Assembly: GCA_035461385.1 (NCBI GenBank)
Contig: DATHVI010000102.1
Span: forward strand, 1 to 10,141
Direction: 5' to 3'
Origin: DATHVI01 sp035461385
GTDB lineage: Bacteria; Actinomycetota; Thermoleophilia; Solirubrobacterales; 70-9
DNA: 10,141 nt
Shown here piece after piece: positions 7,537-10,141 of this stretch. The position numbers and the translations under genes were made by a program. The notes below the pieces were generated by a model that did not search any database, was not told the DNA's origin, and saw nothing but the letters and a program-made list of their open reading frames with translations. How positions within the stretch are numbered: the stretch's first letter is position 1; each line of letters starts with the position of its first letter.

Positions 7537-8028
7537 TCAGCCGCCGACCAGGGGCGCGACGATCACGCAGCGATCGTGTCCCTCGCCCTCGCTGAAGGTC
7601 TCCAGCCCGGGGCGGTCCTTGAGCCGGTCGTGGACGACCTTGCGCTCGGTCGCCGTCATCGGCTCGAGCTCGATCTCCCGGCCGGTCTCCAAGGCGCGCT
7701 CGGCGGCCCGGTCGGCCTGGCGCTCGATCACCTCGCGGCGGCGCTCGCGGTACCCGGCGGCGTCGACGACGACGCGCTTTCGCTCCTGGCGGCCGCGGAA
7801 CGCGATCCGGTAGCAGATCAGCTGCACCGCGTCGATCGTCTGCCCGCGGCGACCGATCAGCCGGCCGAGCTCCTCGCCGTCGACGCGCCCGACGATCTGG
7901 TCCGGCTCCTCCTCGACGCTGACGTCGCCGTCGACTTCGAGCGCGTCGACGACCTCCTCGAGCACGATCCGGACCCGTTCGGCGGGGGCGTCCGGGAGGG
8001 TGATCGAATCGAGGTCGGCGGCCGGCAC
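7537..8028 (-). CDS. khpB: KH/R3H RNA-binding protein Jag (KhpB)
   Basis: KhpB, also called Jag or EloR, is a cytoplasmic RNA-binding protein that in studied bacteria works with KhpA and affects cell elongation and division. The 163-residue protein has a KH domain with the GxxG loop in GRLIGRRGQTIDAVQLICYRIA (about 55-76). A basic helical linker (about 92-115) follows, and then an R3H domain in ERKVVHDRL (Arg129, His133) ends in FSEGEGHDRCVIVAPL. The separate N-terminal Jag-N domain found in Bacillus is absent; the first 50 residues are short and acidic, as in other actinobacteria. The start is a GTG at 8028 with no clear ribosome binding site. It follows yidC by 50 bases and precedes rsmG by 10, the usual neighbours. 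Confidence 0.94.
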   Translation of the reverse strand: MPAADLDSITLPDAPAERVRIVLEEVVDALEVDGDVSVEEEPDQIVGRVDGEELGRLIGRRGQTIDAVQLICYRIAFRGRQERKRVVVDAAGYRERRREVIERQADRAAERALETGREIELEPMTATERKVVHDRLKDRPGLETFSEGEGHDRCVIVAPLVGG

Positions 8029-8078
8029 GCGCCGAGTCTATTCCAGCCGCTCGCTCGCCGTGCCGGAGGGCGCCCGGG

Positions 8079-8822
8079 CTAGCGCCGGCGCTTCCTCTTT
8101 CGCGGCGGCGGGGGCGGAGGCTTCGCCGCCGCCTCGAGCTCCTGCTGCTCCTTCGGGTCCGGTGGTGGCCAGAAGGTGTAGACGACCCACTGCTGGCCGA
8201 GGGTCCAGACGTTGGTCGTGATCCAGTAGAGCGCGAGGCCGGCGGGGAAGGTGGCGATGAACGGGACGATGATCAGCGGCAGGAGCATCATCAGCATCTG
8301 CTGCTGGCGGTTGATGCGCGAGGTCATCACCAGGGTCGCGCCGATCTGGGTCCCGATGAAGAGGACGATCAGGATCAGCAGCTCGGCGCCGCTCGCCGAC
8401 TCGGTCAGGTTGTCGATGAACAGCCAGCCGACCGGCGGGTCGGCGGCGACGTCGTTGCTGAACTCGTCGCCGCGGAGGAGGTAGAACAGCGACAGGAAGA
8501 CCGGCATCTGCAGCAGCAGCGGCCAGCAGGAGGCGAGCGGGTTGACCTGGTTCTCGCGGTAGAACTTCATCATCTCCCGCTGCAGGCGCTCCTTGTCGTC
8601 CTTGTAGCGCTCCTGGAGCGCCTTCATCTCCGGGGCGTGCGCCTGGAGGTGGCGCATCGACCTGATCTGCTTGATCGACAGCGGCAGGATCAGGATCCGG
8701 GTGATGAATGTCAGCCCGACGATCGCCATTCCCCAGCCGAAGCCGACGTCGTCGTGGAGGTACAGCAGCACCGCCTCGGCGAGGTCGATCAGCGGCTGGA
8801 GGACGTTCGCGACCGGGATCAA
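8079..8822 (-). CDS. yidC: Membrane protein insertase YidC (Oxa1 family)
   Basis: YidC inserts and folds inner-membrane proteins, alone or with SecYEG. The 247-residue form lacks the large periplasmic domain of proteobacterial YidC, as in Gram-positive bacteria. About five hydrophobic segments are visible (about 8-22, 30-50, 99-117, 148-167 and 177-205). The groove arginine is probably Arg42 in TFITRILILPLSIKQ. The cytoplasmic coiled region with KALQERYKDDKERLQREMMKFY is at about 67-88, and NPLASCWPLLLQMPVFLSLF (about 94-113) is a family signature. The tail from about 222 is hydrophilic, with six prolines in a row and then RKRKRRR, which may contact the ribosome. No lipoprotein signal is seen. 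The start is a TTG at 8822 that overlaps the yidD stop in TTGA, implying coupled translation. Confidence 0.95.
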   Translation of the reverse strand: MIPVANVLQPLIDLAEAVLLYLHDDVGFGWGMAIVGLTFITRILILPLSIKQIRSMRHLQAHAPEMKALQERYKDDKERLQREMMKFYRENQVNPLASCWPLLLQMPVFLSLFYLLRGDEFSNDVAADPPVGWLFIDNLTESASGAELLILIVLFIGTQIGATLVMTSRINRQQQMLMMLLPLIIVPFIATFPAGLALYWITTNVWTLGQQWVVYTFWPPPDPKEQQELEAAAKPPPPPPRKRKRRR

Positions 8823-9148
8823 GCCGCCGCCCCGTGGTGATCGTCGCGCGCCGAACGCAGCGGCGTCTCCTGGAACAGGCGCCGATCGGACAGCTCATCG
8901 ACGCCACCGTGGCTCCAGGGGTTGCAGCGGGCCAGCCGCCAGGCGGCGAGGATGACGCCGCGGACGATTCCGAGCTCGCGAACCGCCTGCTCGGCGTACG
9001 CGGAGCAGGTCGGGTAGTACTTGCAGCGCGCCGGAAGCGCGGGCGAGATCAGCCGGCTGTAGATCCGCAACGGCAGCAGGAGGGTGAACGCGAGGGCGTC
9101 GGCAACCCGCCGCGAGGCGCGGCGGAGGACGGCGAGTGAGCGTTTCAC
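8819..9148 (-). CDS. yidD: Membrane protein insertion efficiency factor YidD
   Basis: YidD is a small membrane-associated protein that helps YidC-dependent insertion. This 109-residue copy has an amphipathic/hydrophobic N-terminal segment (about 15-30). The family core follows: YSRLISPALPARCKYYPTCS (about 30-49), YAEQAVRELGIVRG and AAWRLARCNPWSHGG (about 68-82). The three conserved cysteines are at about 42, 48 and 75. The last 25 residues are divergent and polar. The start is the GTG at 9148, four bases overlapping the rnpA stop (GTGA); its own stop overlaps yidC. The start region also forms a parS-like sequence. Confidence 0.94.
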   Translation of the reverse strand: MKRSLAVLRRASRRVADALAFTLLLPLRIYSRLISPALPARCKYYPTCSAYAEQAVRELGIVRGVILAAWRLARCNPWSHGGVDELSDRRLFQETPLRSARDDHHGAAA

Positions 9149-9155
9149 GTGTTAC
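9142..9155. other. parS: parS-like ParB binding site on the rnpA/yidD junction
   Basis: The sequence GTTTCACGTGTTAC matches 12 of 14 bases of the widely conserved core GTTTCACGTGAAAC; only bases 11 and 12 differ (TT for AA). The left arm and the CACGTG centre are intact. It includes the rnpA stop and the yidD GTG. A parS close to parAB and dnaA is what the system predicts, but this is a single site with one degraded arm in coding sequence, so binding is inferred. Confidence 0.5.
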
Positions 9156-9531
9156 GCCTCCGCTCGAGGCCGGATTCGGCGACGAGCTCGGCGAGCGCGG
9201 CGTCGAGGCCCTTCGTTCCCTCGCGCTCGACCAGGCCGGCTGCGTCCGGGCGCGCGACGAGGACGTAGTCGTGGCGGTCGGGCAGCCGGTCGCCGAGCGC
9301 CCAGAAAGCCTCGCGCAGCGCCCGCTTGACCGCGTTGCGGTCGACGGCGCCCCCGACCTTGCGCCCGACCGAGACCCCGAGGCGCGGCTCGTCCGGGCCC
9401 TCGTCGCCGCGCGGAAACGCGTACAGGACCACGTAGCGGTTGGAGTGCGAGCGGCCCTCGCGGTAGACGCGGTCGAAGTCGCCGCTGCGCGACAGCCGGC
9501 CGCGGCGCCGGCGCCCACCGGATGCAGCCAT
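9145..9531 (-). CDS. rnpA: Ribonuclease P protein component
   Basis: RnpA is the protein subunit of RNase P and helps the catalytic RNA cut 5' leaders from pre-tRNAs. From the ATG at 9531 it has 128 residues. RLSRSGDFDRVYREGRS (about 12-28) is the conserved N-terminal helix. RLGVSVGRKVG leads into the RNR motif region GGAVDRNAVKRALREAFW (about 60-77), and HDYVLVARPDAAGL (about 87-100) is the last strand and turn. An in-frame GTG at 9549 would add six residues; neither start has a Shine-Dalgarno sequence, so the ATG is a choice by codon. A 10-base tandem repeat lies immediately upstream. It follows rpmH by 59 bases and overlaps yidD by four. Confidence 0.94.
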   Translation of the reverse strand: MAASGGRRRRGRLSRSGDFDRVYREGRSHSNRYVVLYAFPRGDEGPDEPRLGVSVGRKVGGAVDRNAVKRALREAFWALGDRLPDRHDYVLVARPDAAGLVEREGTKGLDAALAELVAESGLERRRNT

Positions 9532-9533
9532 CA

Positions 9534-9553
9534 GCGCACCGCGGCGCACCGCG
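9534..9553. repeat. 10-base tandem duplication just upstream of rnpA
   Basis: GCGCACCGCG occurs twice in direct succession at 9534-9543 and 9544-9553, ending two bases before the rnpA ATG. On the coding strand each unit contains a GTG. Only the upstream one (9547-9549) is in frame with rnpA; the other is not. Confidence 0.75.
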
Positions 9554-9590
9554 CCGCCCGCGTGCCTGAGGTCGCGCGATCAGCCATCGA

Positions 9591-9725
9591 CTACCGGGTC
9601 AGCCGCTTGCGGCCCTTGCGGCGCCGGCGTCGCACGATCTCGCGCCCCGAGCGGGTGCGCATGCGGCTGCGGAACCCGTGCGTGCGGGCCCGCTTGCGCT
9701 TCTTCGGCTGCCAGGTGCGCTTCAT
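9591..9725 (-). CDS. rpmH: 50S ribosomal protein L34
   Basis: L34 is a small basic protein of the large ribosomal subunit. The 44-residue translation begins MKRTWQPKKRKRARTHGF and continues through RMRTRSGREIV to an Arg/Lys-rich tail ending KRLTR. This is the full family length and sequence pattern. It starts with ATG at 9725 and ends with TAG at 9591-9593. It is first in the minus-strand cluster, divergent from dnaA, with rnpA next, the standard bacterial arrangement. A TATACT box lies 43 bases upstream and no strong ribosome binding site is visible. Confidence 0.97.
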   Translation of the reverse strand: MKRTWQPKKRKRARTHGFRSRMRTRSGREIVRRRRRKGRKRLTR

Positions 9726-9749
9726 CGGTCGGTCGGGGCTCTCGGTAGG

Positions 9750-9765
9750 CCGGCCCCACGGCCGG
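9750..9765 (-). promoter_or_regulatory. Hairpin in the predicted rpmH leader
   Basis: CCGGCC (9750-9755) and GGCCGG (9760-9765) form a perfect six-base stem with a four-base loop. It lies only a few bases past the -10 box, near or at the 5' end of the predicted rpmH transcript. It could stabilise the operon mRNA or act on early transcription. The role is inferred; such palindromes also occur by chance at this GC content. Confidence 0.3.
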
Positions 9766-9768
9766 GCC

Positions 9769-9774
9769 AGTATA
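9769..9774 (-). promoter_or_regulatory. -10 box of the rpmH operon
   Basis: TATACT on the minus strand matches TATAAT at five of six bases and lies 43 bases before the rpmH ATG. At a 16-18 base spacing the upstream sequence (GGTGGG) is not a recognisable -35 box. It is the best -10 candidate between rpmH and dnaA on this strand and is the likely entry point for the whole cluster. Confidence 0.5.
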
Positions 9775-9866
9775 CGGATCGCCGATCCCCTCCCACCGCG
9801 AAACCGTCCCTCAACCGTCCGTCCATGACGCGGGCGTTTTTCGCGGCATTTGCGCGGAGGCCCGGA

Positions 9867-9893
9867 TTGCCCGCCGCGACCCGGGCCTATGAT
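9867..9893 (+). promoter_or_regulatory. Candidate dnaA promoter giving a leaderless mRNA
   Basis: TATGAT (9888-9893) matches the -10 consensus at five of six bases. TTGCCC (9867-9872) is a weak -35 with a short 15-base spacer. Only eight bases separate the -10 box from the dnaA GTG at 9902, so the expected start of transcription falls at or next to the first base of the codon. No Shine-Dalgarno sequence precedes the GTG, which agrees with leaderless translation. Confidence 0.5.
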
Positions 9894-9901
9894 CGGCCGC
9901 C

Positions 9902-10141
9902 GTGGCCGACGACCCCGCAGATGAGCTCGCCTCCCTCTGGCAGCGCGTTCGCGACGACCTTGGCGCGTCGATCCCGTCCTCGACCTTCGACCTCTGGATC
10001 GAGCCGCTGCGCGCGGTCACGGCGCGCGGATCGATCCTCTATCTGAGCGGGCCGGCGACCGTCCGCAGCTGGGTCGAGCGGCGCTACGCGGCGCGGATCG
10101 GCGACAGCCTCCGACGCCATTCGCCGAGCATCGACTCGATC
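9902..10141 (+). CDS. dnaA: Chromosomal replication initiator DnaA (5' part)
   Basis: DnaA binds DnaA boxes at oriC, opens the DNA and loads the helicase. Only the first 80 codons are in the window; the frame is open to the edge. The visible part is domain I, used for self-assembly and helicase contact: ELASLWQRVRDDLG (about 8-21), then STFDLWIEPLRAV (about 27-39), with the conserved Trp in TFDLWIEPL, and RSWVERRYAARIGDSL (about 58-73). The start is the GTG at 9902: it gives the usual short lead-in, and no other in-frame start lies near it. It is divergent from rpmH across 176 bases. Confidence 0.95.
   Translation, partial: MADDPADELASLWQRVRDDLGASIPSSTFDLWIEPLRAVTARGSILYLSGPATVRSWVERRYAARIGDSLRRHSPSIDSI

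Noticed and set aside
5832..7595. 587-codon open frame on the plus strand across parA and rsmG
   Set aside because: It is antisense to parA, parB and rsmG, which have clear family motifs. Its translation is Arg/Glu/Ala-rich with no domain; high GC makes such frames common.

Overview
The window is GC-rich chromosomal DNA from an actinobacterium-like organism, and its right two thirds is the conserved neighbourhood of the replication initiator gene. The order, read leftward from the right edge, is dnaA (divergent, cut by the window end), rpmH, rnpA, yidD, yidC, jag/khpB, rsmG, parA, parB, tRNA-Ile(GAT) and a DUF151 bifunctional nuclease. The high GC, frequent GTG and TTG starts, weak or absent Shine-Dalgarno sequences, leaderless-looking starts and a ParAB pair next to rsmG suit a deep-branching actinobacterium such as Thermoleophilia/Solirubrobacterales. 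That taxon is an inference from style and gene order; no marker gene was compared.

Layout. 1-299: no recognisable gene. 300-584 (minus): small protein with two membrane helices. 585-935: non-coding, with a perfect GC-rich hairpin. 936-2474 (minus): aromatic-ring FAD monooxygenase of the PheA/TfdB/Rox type, with a good ribosome binding site and a plausible promoter at 2519-2549. 2475-2793: intergenic. 2794-4311 (minus): a five-helix membrane domain fused to an S33-type alpha/beta hydrolase. 4383-4874 (minus): bifunctional nuclease. 5000-5073 (minus): tRNA-Ile. 5108-9725 (minus): a compact eight-gene cluster, parB-parA-rsmG-jag-yidC-yidD-rnpA-rpmH. 9726-9901: divergent control region. 9902 to the end (plus): start of dnaA.

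How the genes work together. RpmH is a ribosomal protein, RnpA the protein subunit of RNase P, and YidD/YidC insert membrane proteins. KhpB (Jag) binds RNA and RsmG methylates 16S rRNA. ParA/ParB segregate the origin and DnaA starts replication. Several of these genes overlap by 4-8 bases (rnpA/yidD GTGA, yidD/yidC TTGA, parA/parB GTGGCTAA), so they are probably translated as one operon. The left 2.7 kb looks less GC-rich and more accessory than the rest by eye.

The best leads outside routine annotation are five. A 12-of-14 parS-like site sits exactly on the rnpA/yidD stop-start overlap. A TATGAT box 8 bases before the dnaA GTG suggests a leaderless dnaA mRNA. Two short tandem duplications occur, one in frame inside rsmG and one directly before rnpA. 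The hydrolase has Glu where Asp is usual for the catalytic acid. ParA and ParB both carry changes in otherwise well-kept nucleotide-binding motifs. I found no convincing wholly new multi-gene system here.
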